This document shows positions 7,653 through 15,525 of a stretch of DNA of 39,469 nucleotides, piece by piece. Made by a program: the position numbers and the translations under genes. The number at the start of each line of letters is the position of its first letter. Within the stretch, counting starts at the first letter, position 1. Under the pieces are notes generated by a model. That model made no database searches. It saw only the letters and a program-made list of their open reading frames with translations, and had not been told where the DNA came from. Source of the DNA: Pseudomonadota bacterium (lineage in GTDB: Bacteria; Pseudomonadota; Gammaproteobacteria; Acidiferrobacterales; Acidiferrobacteraceae); assembly GCA_021819245.1 (NCBI GenBank), contig JAKARI010000021.1:1-39469 (forward strand), given 5' to 3'.

Positions 7653-8546
7653 ATGAGCGGTAAGCAGGCAGTCACCGCGCACGCGGGCGGGCCTGGCAGA
7701 GGCATGGTGATCCTGGGCGCCCATGGCCAGCTCGGGCGCGCGCTTGCCAAGGCGTTGGCGGGCTTAGGCCCCGTGCAGGCCTTGGGCCGCGCCGATTGCG
7801 ATATCGGGGACGAGGCGGCCGTGCAGGCGATGGTAAGACGGCTGCGCCCCGGGGTGATCGTCAATGCCGCGGCCTATACCGCGGTCGATAAGGCGCAAAC
7901 GGAGCGTGATGCGGCATTTCTCATCAATGCCCTGGCCCCCGGCTATCTGGCCGACGCCGCCTTGTCGGTCGGGGCATGGCTCGTGCACTACTCGACCGAC
8001 TATGTCTTCGATGGGACCGCGACCCGCCCCTATCGTGAGGATGACCCGGTCGCCCCGCAGAACGTGTATGGGAAGACCAAGCGGCTGGGCGAAGAGGCGG
8101 TGCTGGCGCGCCCGATCACGGCCTTTGTCCTGCGCACGGCATGGCTCTATGATCGTGAGGGCCGCAACTTTCTTACGACCATTCGCAGGCTCGCGGCACA
8201 GGGGCCGGTGCGCGTGGTCGCCGACCAGTACGGGAGCCCCACCCCCGTCGGGTCCCTTGCCGAGGCCACGCGCGCGATTCTTGCGCACCCGCACGCCGCC
8301 GAGTGCGCCGGGCTCTATCATGCCGCATGCCGCGGGACAGTGAGCTGGCATGGCTTCGCCGAGGCCATCGTGCGGTCGTGCGGGCTTGCGGTCGCGGTGT
8401 CGCCGATCGCGACCGCCGACTATCCGACCGCGGCGCGCCGCCCGGCCTACTCGGTCCTCGATTGCGGGCGGCTGGCGCAGCGGATGGGGATCGTGTTGCC
8501 GCCGTGGGGGCAGGCGCTTGCCGATCTGTTCGGGGAGGGGCCATGA
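7653..8546 (+). CDS. rfbD: dTDP-4-dehydrorhamnose reductase (RmlD)
   Basis: A 297-residue extended short-chain dehydrogenase. The NAD(P) loop GAHGQLGRAL lies near residues 22-31, AAAYTAVDKAQ follows, then STDYVFDG near 112, and the catalytic YGKTK near 139. RmlD makes the last step of dTDP-L-rhamnose synthesis, reducing dTDP-4-dehydrorhamnose with NADPH. The start is uncertain: ATG 7653 has no clear ribosome site, while ATG 7704 begins exactly at the Rossmann strand. No rfbA, B or C is nearby; the gene instead overlaps tsaB by 4 nt (ATGA). The dTDP-sugar partners must lie elsewhere, or the enzyme has another substrate. Confidence 0.85.
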   Translation: MSGKQAVTAHAGGPGRGMVILGAHGQLGRALAKALAGLGPVQALGRADCDIGDEAAVQAMVRRLRPGVIVNAAAYTAVDKAQTERDAAFLINALAPGYLADAALSVGAWLVHYSTDYVFDGTATRPYREDDPVAPQNVYGKTKRLGEEAVLARPITAFVLRTAWLYDREGRNFLTTIRRLAAQGPVRVVADQYGSPTPVGSLAEATRAILAHPHAAECAGLYHAACRGTVSWHGFAEAIVRSCGLAVAVSPIATADYPTAARRPAYSVLDCGRLAQRMGIVLPPWGQALADLFGEGP

Positions 8547-9199
8547 ATCTGTTGGCGATCGAGACGGCGACTGCGTTTGCGTCGGTCGCCCTGAAGAGGG
8601 ACGGCGTCATCCATGAGCGCGGGCTACGCGATGTGGCCGCGCGCGCCGAGACGGTGCTCGATCTCGTACGCGGCCTGTGTGAGGATCTCGAATGCGATCT
8701 TTGCGCCATTGATGCCATTGCCTTCGGGCGCGGGCCCGGATCGTTTACCGGTCTGCGCGTGGCCGCGGCCGTGACCCAGGGGCTCGCCTATGCGCGCAAC
8801 CTGCCGGTGGTGCCCATCTCGTCGCTTGCGGCGCTGGCCCAGGAGGCGCCGGGACGTGAGGTGCTGGCGACGCTCGATGCCCGCCGTGACGAGGTCTATT
8901 ACGGCTTTTATCGGCGTACGGCGGCGGGACTGGTCGTGGCCTGTGGAGACGAACGGGTGGCGCCGCCGGGCGAGGTCGCGTGGCGGGCGGGCACCGACTG
9001 TGTGGTCGGGTGCGGCATCGATCACTATGAGCAGAAGTTTGAAGAGGCGTTCGCGCGCTATCATATCCCCGGGTGCATCCCGACTGCGCGCGGGGTTCTG
9101 ATGTTGGCCGAGGAGGCCTATGGCCGCGGGCAGTGTGTGTCTCCGCAGGCCGCGGTCCCGGTCTATATACGCGACGACGTGGCCCAAGCCCGCGCCTGA
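8543..9199 (+). CDS. tsaB: tRNA threonylcarbamoyladenosine biosynthesis protein TsaB
   Basis: A 218-residue ASKHA-fold protein. It starts MNLLAIETATAFASVAL, the usual TsaB beginning, and carries GRGPGSFTGLR around residues 63-73, the family signature, followed by a variable C-terminal half with ARRDEVYYG. TsaB is the inactive partner that dimerises with the catalytic TsaD and, with TsaE, transfers the threonylcarbamoyl group to A37 of ANN-decoding tRNAs. The start overlaps the rfbD stop by 4 nt and is preceded by GGGGAGGGG. It lies in the rfbD-tsaB-mutS2-like operon and is cytoplasmic. Its length is typical. Confidence 0.93.
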   Translation: MNLLAIETATAFASVALKRDGVIHERGLRDVAARAETVLDLVRGLCEDLECDLCAIDAIAFGRGPGSFTGLRVAAAVTQGLAYARNLPVVPISSLAALAQEAPGREVLATLDARRDEVYYGFYRRTAAGLVVACGDERVAPPGEVAWRAGTDCVVGCGIDHYEQKFEEAFARYHIPGCIPTARGVLMLAEEAYGRGQCVSPQAAVPVYIRDDVAQARA

Positions 9200-9218
9200 C
9201 CCCTTATCGGAAGATGCT

Positions 9219-10784
9219 ATGGATGCCGATCTCGATGCCCTGGAATTTGGCGCCATACGGCGCCTCCTCGAGCGCCTGACGGCCACACCCTATGGGGCCG
9301 ATGCCGCCCGCGCGCTTATCCCGGCCCCGGATATCGCCGCCGCCGCGGCCCTGCAGCGGGCGGTGAGCGCGGCCCGGCGTGCCATCGAACAGGGGGTGGC
9401 GGGCCTTGGGCGCCTGCCGGATATCCGCGCGGCCCTGCGTCAGGCCGCTCAGGGCGGGGCGGCGTTAAGCGGCATGGCCTTGGCCCATGTCGCGCAACTG
9501 TTGCACGCGGCCAAGACCATGCGGGCGCTGCACGCGGGTTATCCGGATCTGTATCCCGATGAGGCGGCCTTGGGCGGCGCGCCGGCACTGTCGGCGCGCC
9601 TCGATACGGCCGTGACCGCAAGCGGGCGCATCATCGAGACCGCAAGCCCGAGGCTTGCCCTGCTGGCCGGAGAGCAAAGCCGGGGGCGCGCCCAGGTCGA
9701 GGCCTTGTTGAAGGCCCGGCTGACCGCGCTCGGCATCACGGATGCGCCGGGCGAGGCCATTGTCGCAAGCGGGGCGCGGCTCGTCTTGGCGCTGGCGCCC
9801 GAGATCGCCGGCACGATCAAGGGGGTGCGGCGGGGACCGTCCGGCCACGGGCACCGTTATCTCGTGGAGCCGCTGGAGGCGGTGGCCGCCAATAATCACC
9901 TGGAGGCGAGCGCCGGGCAGCGCGATGCCGAAGAAGGCGTGGTGCGCCGCCAATTGACCGCCGAGGTGGCTTCCGCGCGCGATCTCCTCGAGGCCCTGCT
10001 GGGGGCGATTGCCTGGATCGATCTTGCGTTTGCCGGGGGGCATTTGAGCATCCATATGAATGCGCATGCCCCGCAACTCGTACCGGAACCCTTGCTGCGC
10101 CTAGCGGGCGTGTACCACCCGGCCCTGTTGCTGGCGTTTGCGGATCGGCGGGGTCCGCGCCCGGTGCCGCTGTCGATCGCGCTCGATCCGAGCCATCCGA
10201 TGTTGCTCGTGACCGGGCCCAATACCGGCGGCAAGACCGTGGTCCTAAAGACCGTGGGCCTGCTTTTGGCAATGGCCCACTGCGGGCTGCATATCCCCGG
10301 CGAGGGTCAGGCGGTGGTCGGCAGTTTCCGGCGCCTGATCGTCGATATCGGCGATCGTCAGAGCCTGCTCCACCAGTTATCGACGTTTGCAGGCCATGTC
10401 GAGGTCTTAAAGCGCCTCTTAAACGAGGCCGATGGCCAGACGCTCGTGCTGATGGATGAGCTCGGGACCGGGACCGACCCCGAGGAGGGCGCGGCGCTCG
10501 CGATGGCGGTGCTCGATGAGCTGGCGCGGCGCCGGGTGCGCGGCATCATCACGACGCATTTGAGCCCCCTTAAGAGTTATGCCGCGGCCCATCCCTATCT
10601 CACCAATGCCACCATGCGGTTCGATGAGGAGCGCCTGGTCCCGACCTATGAGCTTGTCGTAGGGGAAAGCGGCGCCTCGCACGGCCTGACGATCGCCGCG
10701 CGAGGCGGCCTTGCGCCCGCGCTCATTCAGGCGGCGCGTGCGCATCTTGCGGCCACCCGCGCCGGGCGGCCCGATCCCTCATGA
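9219..10784 (+). CDS. MutS2-like ATPase lacking the KOW and Smr domains
   Basis: A 521-residue protein that fits the front two thirds of MutS2. It begins LEFGAIRRLLERLTATPYG, the MutS2 N terminus, then has a core/lever helical region to about residue 290. The ATPase follows: Walker A GPNTGGKT at 333-340, STFAGHVEVLKRLL, Walker B LVLMDELGTGTDP near 409-421, and TTHLSPLKSYA. It stops just after the ATPase, so the coiled coil, KOW and C-terminal Smr nuclease of usual MutS2 (about 780 residues) are absent. The start is ATG 9219 with a GGAAG site, 19 nt after tsaB. The real role may be in ribosome rescue or recombination control, as for MutS2 elsewhere; without Smr it could not cut nucleic acid by that domain. 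Confidence 0.85.
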   Translation: MDADLDALEFGAIRRLLERLTATPYGADAARALIPAPDIAAAAALQRAVSAARRAIEQGVAGLGRLPDIRAALRQAAQGGAALSGMALAHVAQLLHAAKTMRALHAGYPDLYPDEAALGGAPALSARLDTAVTASGRIIETASPRLALLAGEQSRGRAQVEALLKARLTALGITDAPGEAIVASGARLVLALAPEIAGTIKGVRRGPSGHGHRYLVEPLEAVAANNHLEASAGQRDAEEGVVRRQLTAEVASARDLLEALLGAIAWIDLAFAGGHLSIHMNAHAPQLVPEPLLRLAGVYHPALLLAFADRRGPRPVPLSIALDPSHPMLLVTGPNTGGKTVVLKTVGLLLAMAHCGLHIPGEGQAVVGSFRRLIVDIGDRQSLLHQLSTFAGHVEVLKRLLNEADGQTLVLMDELGTGTDPEEGAALAMAVLDELARRRVRGIITTHLSPLKSYAAAHPYLTNATMRFDEERLVPTYELVVGESGASHGLTIAARGGLAPALIQAARAHLAATRAGRPDPS

Positions 10785-10802
10785 CCCCGGCGCGCGCGTC
10801 GG

Positions 10803-12089
10803 TTACTCGTCGTCCTCGCGCGTTTTCGCGGCCTCGGCATGAACCTTAAGGCGCGCCACGTGAATCGCGGTGCCGCGTGTACGCACGATCTCCACGAGAT
10901 AGCCGTTGAGAATCAGGCTGGTCCCGGGCGAAGGGATGTCCTCCAGGTACTCCGTGATGAGCCCGTTGAGCGTCTTGGGTCCGTTTGTGGGAAGCTGCCA
11001 GCCGAGGGTGCGATTGATATCGCGGATGCTGGTGCTGCCGTTGATCAGAAAGCTGCCGTCTGGCTGCGGGAAGATGTCCTCAGGCGTACCCGGGGCCTGG
11101 GTCGTGAATTCGCCGACGATCTCCTCGAGGATTTCTTCGAGCGTGACAAGGCCCATGAGATCGCCGTATTCGTCGACCACCAGTCCGATGTGGCGGCGCA
11201 CGGTCTTGAAATTCATGAGCTGGGTGGCAAGCGGCGTGCCCTGGGGGATGTAGTAGGGCTCGAGTGCCGCCGATTGCAGGGTCTCGCGGGAAAGCCGCCC
11301 GGCGAGCGCCAGATGTAGGGCGCGGCGCACATGGAGCATGCCGATGACATTGTCGAGGCTGCCGCGAAACACCGGCAGGCGCGTGTAGTGGCTGCGCCCG
11401 AGCCGGTCGACGATCTCATCCCAGTCGGCCTCGAGATCGATGCCCTCGACCTCGCGGCGGGGTACCATGACGTCTTCGACTGTGCTCTTTTCGAGATCGA
11501 GGATGGCGATCAGCATCGCCCGGTGGGTGGTGGGGATCAGACTCCCGGCCTCGAGCACCAGCGCGCGCAGTTCCTCGGCGCTCATCTGATCGGGGGTGCG
11601 GGGCTTGACCGATACTCCGAAGGCCCGCAGCAGGTGGTTGGCGGCGAAGTTGACGGCGGCGACGAGCGGATAGATCACGCGCAGAAGGGGTGTCAGCACA
11701 TAGGCCGATCCGAACGCCACGGGCTCCGGGTAGAGTGCCGCCAGGGTCTTGGGGGCCACCTCGGCGACGATGAGGATGACAAGCGTCAGCACCCCCGTCA
11801 CCAGGGCCAGGACGCCGACCCCGTAGAGCTGGACGGCCATGAGGGTAGCCACCGACGAGGCCGCGATGTTGCCGAAATTGTTGCCGAGCAGCACGACGCC
11901 CAGGACCCGGTCCGGGCGGCGCAACAGCCGGCGGGCCAGCCGCGCGCCCCGGTGGCCGGATTCGGCCAGATGACGGAGGCGGTAACGGTTGACCGTCATG
12001 AGGCTGATTTCAGCCGCGGAGAAGAACCCGGACAGGAAGATCAGAAACAGCAAGGCGCCGGCCAGTATGCCGAGGCGGACGTGGTCCAA
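10803..12089 (-). CDS. CNNM/CorC-family membrane protein (CorB/YfjD-like)
   Basis: A 428-residue protein. A DUF21/CNNM membrane domain fills residues 1-150 with about four hydrophobic segments and the motifs FFSAAEISLMTVNRYR and LLGNNFGNIAASS. A pair of CBS domains follows at about 205-330 (DVMVPRREVEGID ... LVVDEYGDLMGLVTLEEILEEIVGE), then a C-terminal CorC_HlyC domain. Relatives take part in magnesium or cobalt handling or export; the exact ion is not shown. It has the usual partners: ypjD lies upstream on the same strand and ffh is divergent, the arrangement known from E. coli. It converges with the mutS2-like gene across an 18-nt gap. Confidence 0.9.
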   Translation of the reverse strand: MDHVRLGILAGALLFLIFLSGFFSAAEISLMTVNRYRLRHLAESGHRGARLARRLLRRPDRVLGVVLLGNNFGNIAASSVATLMAVQLYGVGVLALVTGVLTLVILIVAEVAPKTLAALYPEPVAFGSAYVLTPLLRVIYPLVAAVNFAANHLLRAFGVSVKPRTPDQMSAEELRALVLEAGSLIPTTHRAMLIAILDLEKSTVEDVMVPRREVEGIDLEADWDEIVDRLGRSHYTRLPVFRGSLDNVIGMLHVRRALHLALAGRLSRETLQSAALEPYYIPQGTPLATQLMNFKTVRRHIGLVVDEYGDLMGLVTLEEILEEIVGEFTTQAPGTPEDIFPQPDGSFLINGSTSIRDINRTLGWQLPTNGPKTLNGLITEYLEDIPSPGTSLILNGYLVEIVRTRGTAIHVARLKVHAEAAKTREDDE

Positions 12090-12184
12090 GGGTTAAAGGG
12101 GCTCCAAAGAATGAAGCGCCCGACCCTATCACAGGTGGCGGTGTTTTTCGAGATTTGGGGACCGGCGCCCCGGCCCGTCCTGTT

Positions 12185-12997
12185 TTAACTGGGTAAGACG
12201 AGCTTGAGCAGGAACTCGGCGCTGAGATAGGCCAATACCAAGAGCACAAAGCCGCCGACCGTCCAGCGCACCGCATTGCGCCCGCGCCAGCCGAATTGAC
12301 GGCGGCCGATCAAGAGGATGGCAAAGGCCAGCCACGCCCCCAGCGACAGGATGCTGTGGTGGGTAAAGGGGAGGGGGTCGCCAAATAACTGTTCGGAGAA
12401 GAAAAATCCGCTGATGAGTGTCAGCGTAAGGAGCACGAAGCCGACCTGGATCATCTCGAACATGAGCGTTTCCATGGTTTCCATGGGTGGTATGGCGTGC
12501 AAAAGCTGCGACGGGTGGCGGCGGCGCAGGCGGCTCTCCTGAACCCATAATACGAGGCTCTGCACGACCGCGATGCTCAGCAGGCTATAGGCCAGAATCG
12601 AGATGACGATATGCGCGATAAGCCAGGGGTCGCTGATGCGGGTATCCTCGCTGCTTGCCGGCAGAAAGATCTGGCCTATGGTGGCCACCGCGCTGCTTGG
12701 CATGATCACGGCCCCGAGGCTTGCGATGGGTTTGCGCAAGGACGCCGCAAGAAAGATCGCGGTCACCGCCCAGGCATCGAGGGACAAAACGGTGCCGACC
12801 CCGAGGGTCAGGTGGCCGTCGTGGTCGATATCGCCGATGAGCAGGCCGGCCTGCAAGGCCACCGCCAGCGCCCCGATGGCGGCACCCCGCCTGCGGTCAC
12901 GTGCCCCGCTGGGGGCCGATCCCAGGGCGCGCCAGTAGTAGACGCCGGAGAGCGCATAGAGGATGACGGCCACAATATGGGACAGGAGTTGTATCAT
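12185..12997 (-). CDS. Cytochrome c assembly family (YpjD/CcsA-like) membrane protein
   Basis: A 270-residue polytopic protein with about eight hydrophobic helices, of the YpjD/HemX type related to CcsA and CcmC heme-handling proteins. Histidines that could bind heme are present in the helices and loops (SHIV near the N terminus, IAHIVIS, FTHHSILSLGAW). The start is ATG 12997; the open frame continues far upstream only because it runs antisense to ffh. It lies 95 nt upstream of corB on the same strand and is divergent from ffh, its usual neighbour. The family's role is not settled; a link to heme or cytochrome maturation is inferred from the fold. Confidence 0.87.
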   Translation of the reverse strand: MIQLLSHIVAVILYALSGVYYWRALGSAPSGARDRRRGAAIGALAVALQAGLLIGDIDHDGHLTLGVGTVLSLDAWAVTAIFLAASLRKPIASLGAVIMPSSAVATIGQIFLPASSEDTRISDPWLIAHIVISILAYSLLSIAVVQSLVLWVQESRLRRRHPSQLLHAIPPMETMETLMFEMIQVGFVLLTLTLISGFFFSEQLFGDPLPFTHHSILSLGAWLAFAILLIGRRQFGWRGRNAVRWTVGGFVLLVLAYLSAEFLLKLVLPS

Positions 12998-13099
12998 TAG
13001 GACGGCACGGATGACGGTGGCACGATAATGGCATATGCCGGGGGTCGCGGGAAGGCCCCCGGGCCCTTCGAGATCGCGAACGGATGACAGGAGACAGAG

Positions 13100-14455
13100 A
13101 TGTTCGAAACGCTGAGTAATCGCTTGCAGGGCGCGCTGCGTACCCTGCGGGGAGAGGCGCGGCTCACCGAGAAAAACATCAGTGAGACATTGCGCGAGGC
13201 GCGCATTGCTCTCCTGGAGGCGGATGTCGCGCTGTCGACGACGAAGGCCCTGATCGAGACGATACGCGCCCGGGCACTCGGCCAGGAGGTGATGGCGACC
13301 CTGAATCCCGGCCAGGCGGTCGTCAAGGTCGTGCACGACACCCTGGTCGAGACAATGGGGGTGGCGTGCGACCGCTTGAATCTCGCTACGCGACCGCCCG
13401 CGGTCGTCTTGCTCGCGGGCCTGCAGGGCTCTGGGAAGACCACCAGCGCCGGCAAGCTCGCGCGCCTCTTGCGCGAGCGCGAGCGCAAGAAGGTGGCGCT
13501 CGTGAGTGTCGATATCTATCGGCCAGCGGCCATGGATCAGCTCGCGCGCCTGGCCGAAGAGGTCGGGGCAGTCTTCTACAAGGGGTCGCCGACCGAGGCC
13601 CCAGAGGCGATCGCGCGCCGGGCCCTGGATCAGGCGCGGCGCGAGGCCATCGATGTCCTTATCGTCGACACCGCCGGACGCCTGCATATCGACGCGGCGA
13701 TGATGAACGAGGTGCGGGCCCTGCATGAGGCCACGACCCCGATCGAGACCCTGTTCGTCGTCGATAGCATGACGGGCCAGGATGCGGTCCTTACCGCCCA
13801 GGCCTTTGACGAGGCCTTGCCCCTTACGGGCGTGATCCTGACCAAGACCGACGGCGATGCCCGCGGCGGGGCGGCGCTGTCGCTGCGTGCGGTGATCGGC
13901 AAACCCATCAAGTTCCTGGGCACGGGCGAGAAGATCGATGGCCTCGAGCCGTTTCATCCCGAGCGCCTGGCCTCGCGTATCCTCGGCATGGGGGATGTCT
14001 TGACCCTGATCGAGGAGGCGGAACGTAAGGTCGACCGCCAGAGTGCCGAGCGTCTGGCGGAGAAGTTAAAAAAGGGTAAGGGCTTCGATCTCGCGGATTT
14101 CCGCGAGCAGATGCTCCAGATGGATCGCATGGGCGGCATGGCGGGCATGCTCGACAAGCTTCCCGGCATGAACGAGCTTCCGGCGTCGGCGCGCGCGCAG
14201 CTGCAAAATCATGATACCCGCCGCCTGGTAGCGATCATCAATTCCATGACTCCCCAGGAGCGGCGTTTTCCCGACACCATACGCGGCTCGCGCAAACGGC
14301 GTATCGCGCAAGGCTCGGGTACCGGCGTGCCCGAGGTCAACCGCCTTCTCAAGCAGTTTGCCCAGGCGCAGCGGCTGATGAAGCAGATGGGTAAGGGGGG
14401 ACTTAAGCGCATGCTCGCGGGCATGAAGGGCAAGATGCCGGGGGTGCCATTCTAG
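13100..14455 (+). CDS. ffh: Signal recognition particle protein Ffh
   Basis: A 451-residue SRP54 GTPase. It has the N domain (1-90), then the G domain with GLQGSGKTT near 107, DTAGR near 190 and TKTDGDARGG near 248. The conserved SRILGMGD loop leads into the methionine-rich M domain, with MDRMGGMAGMLDKLPGM and the RNA/signal-peptide binding segment IRGSRKRRIAQGSGT. It binds 4.5S RNA and signal sequences of membrane proteins and docks with FtsY. The start is ATG 13100, preceded by GGAGACAGAG. The usual downstream neighbour rpsP is absent; the next gene, rsd, has its own promoter. Confidence 0.97.
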   Translation: MFETLSNRLQGALRTLRGEARLTEKNISETLREARIALLEADVALSTTKALIETIRARALGQEVMATLNPGQAVVKVVHDTLVETMGVACDRLNLATRPPAVVLLAGLQGSGKTTSAGKLARLLRERERKKVALVSVDIYRPAAMDQLARLAEEVGAVFYKGSPTEAPEAIARRALDQARREAIDVLIVDTAGRLHIDAAMMNEVRALHEATTPIETLFVVDSMTGQDAVLTAQAFDEALPLTGVILTKTDGDARGGAALSLRAVIGKPIKFLGTGEKIDGLEPFHPERLASRILGMGDVLTLIEEAERKVDRQSAERLAEKLKKGKGFDLADFREQMLQMDRMGGMAGMLDKLPGMNELPASARAQLQNHDTRRLVAIINSMTPQERRFPDTIRGSRKRRIAQGSGTGVPEVNRLLKQFAQAQRLMKQMGKGGLKRMLAGMKGKMPGVPF

Positions 14456-14460
14456 CGGTC

Positions 14461-14489
14461 TTGTCCAGGCCCCGGTGCTGTTTTATAGT
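14461..14489 (+). promoter_or_regulatory. Promoter of rsd
   Basis: TTGTCC (14461-14466) and TATAGT (14484-14489) are separated by exactly 17 nt, a good sigma-70 promoter just after the ffh stop. It implies that rsd is transcribed separately, with a leader of about 75 nt. Confidence 0.6.
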
Positions 14490-14572
14490 GGCCCAAGGGA
14501 TATTTATGGGGCCGCCTAAACGGCGGTGTGGCGGCATAGCCGGTTATGAGGGGGGATGGTAAGGGTATGGTC

Positions 14573-15046
14573 ATGGCGACAGGGAGAGGGGTTGCCGACC
14601 GGCGCGTCGCCGGTCATGGAGTGATCAAACGGCTGCTCGCGGAGCGTCGCGATATGCTGGTGCTTTTCTGCCAGGTCGCGGGCCTCGATCCATTTGATTG
14701 CGGCGCTGCGGAATGCGACATGCTCCAGTCCTTTTGCGAGATCCTGGTCGATTACATGGCAGCCGCCCACTTTTCCTTGTACCGGCGCCTCATAGACGGC
14801 AGCGAGCGTCGCCAGGCGGTGGTGGCGCTGGGGGCCGAGATCTATGGGCGTATCGAGGCCTGCACCGAGACGGCGGTGCAGTTCAATGACAAGTATGCGA
14901 AAAGCGGCGAGCCGGCCGATGCGGCCGATCTGCACGCCGATCTGTCGGCATTGGGTGAGGCCATCGCGACGCGCATCGAGCTCGAAGACCGCCTGATTGC
15001 GGCGTTGGCAGGTGGGGCTCAGGCTGCGAGGTCATCGGACGCCTAG
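14573..15046 (+). CDS. rsd: Rsd/AlgQ-family anti-sigma-70 regulator
   Basis: A 157-residue helical protein. The family core is visible: LLAERRDMLVLFCQVAGLDPF, then MLQSFCEILVDYMAAAHFSLY, then IYGRIEACTETAVQFNDKY. Rsd binds region 4 of the housekeeping sigma factor and, in E. coli, shifts RNA polymerase towards alternative sigmas in stationary phase; AlgQ is the Pseudomonas relative. ATG 14573 is chosen because AAGGG lies 7 nt upstream; ATG 14546 and 14567 are in frame and possible. It is convergent with fdxA. The N-terminal 15-20 residues are not conserved. Confidence 0.85.
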   Translation: MATGRGVADRRVAGHGVIKRLLAERRDMLVLFCQVAGLDPFDCGAAECDMLQSFCEILVDYMAAAHFSLYRRLIDGSERRQAVVALGAEIYGRIEACTETAVQFNDKYAKSGEPADAADLHADLSALGEAIATRIELEDRLIAALAGGAQAARSSDA

Positions 15047-15078
15047 CGCAGCCTTCGGCACATGGCCCGGGGCCGCTG

Positions 15079-15402
15079 CTATTTTTCCAGATGGCGGCGC
15101 TTGCCCCCGACCCCATCCCATTGGGCGGCATCGGGCGGCGCGTCTTTCTTTTCCAGAATGACAGGCCAGGCCTTGGCGAGTTCGGCATTGAGCGCAATGA
15201 AATCGCGCTGATCCTCGGGGATCTCGTCTTCGGAAAAGATCGCGCCTACCGGGCACTCCGGGACGCACAGCGTACAGTCGATGCACTCATCGGGGTCGAT
15301 CACGAGAAAGTTGGGTCCCTCCCGAAAGCAATCGACCGGGCAGACCTCTACACAGTCTGTGTATTTGCACTTGATGCAGTTCTCGGTGACCACATAGGTC
15401 AT
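15079..15402 (-). CDS. fdxA: 7Fe ferredoxin (3Fe-4S/4Fe-4S), FdxA type
   Basis: A 107-residue ferredoxin almost superimposable on Azotobacter vinelandii ferredoxin I. It starts with [20 protein letters not shown] (Cys 9, 12, 17, 21 and 25), continues with [17 protein letters not shown], and ends in the same long C-terminal tail ([13 protein letters not shown]). This Cys pattern gives one [3Fe-4S] and one [4Fe-4S] cluster. It carries low-potential electrons in the cytoplasm; in Azotobacter FdI is also linked to redox-stress control. The start is ATG 15402 with a GGGAGGA site 8 nt upstream. It stands alone, convergent with rsd and divergent from the PilZ-like gene. Confidence 0.95.
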   Translation of the reverse strand: MTYVVTENCIKCKYTDCVEVCPVDCFREGPNFLVIDPDECIDCTLCVPECPVGAIFSEDEIPEDQRDFIALNAELAKAWPVILEKKDAPPDAAQWDGVGGKRRHLEK

Positions 15403-15463
15403 GACGTACGTCCTCCCAAAAATCGCCATATTAAGGCGAAGTGATGGTCGCAGGGAACCGCGC

Positions 15464-15493
15464 TTGCGGTTTTTGTGCCCCCATGGGTACTAT
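15464..15493 (+). promoter_or_regulatory. Putative promoter of the PilZ-like gene
   Basis: TTGCGG (15464-15469) and TACTAT (15488-15493) are 18 nt apart, upstream of the 15526 start, with an AGAGGGA ribosome site in between. A leader of roughly 25 nt is expected. Confidence 0.4.
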
Positions 15494-15525
15494 GATGCCT
15501 CTGCTACCAGAGGGAATCGCCACCA

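Noticed and set aside
13019-13037. GG-N10-GC pattern resembling a sigma-54 promoter upstream of ffh
   Set aside because: The -12 element is poor and sigma-54 control of a housekeeping SRP gene is unlikely; probably chance.
12998-13957. A 590-codon minus-strand frame that joins the YpjD-like gene to sequence antisense to ffh
   Set aside because: The extra part is the complement of a clear ffh gene; the real protein starts at ATG 12997.
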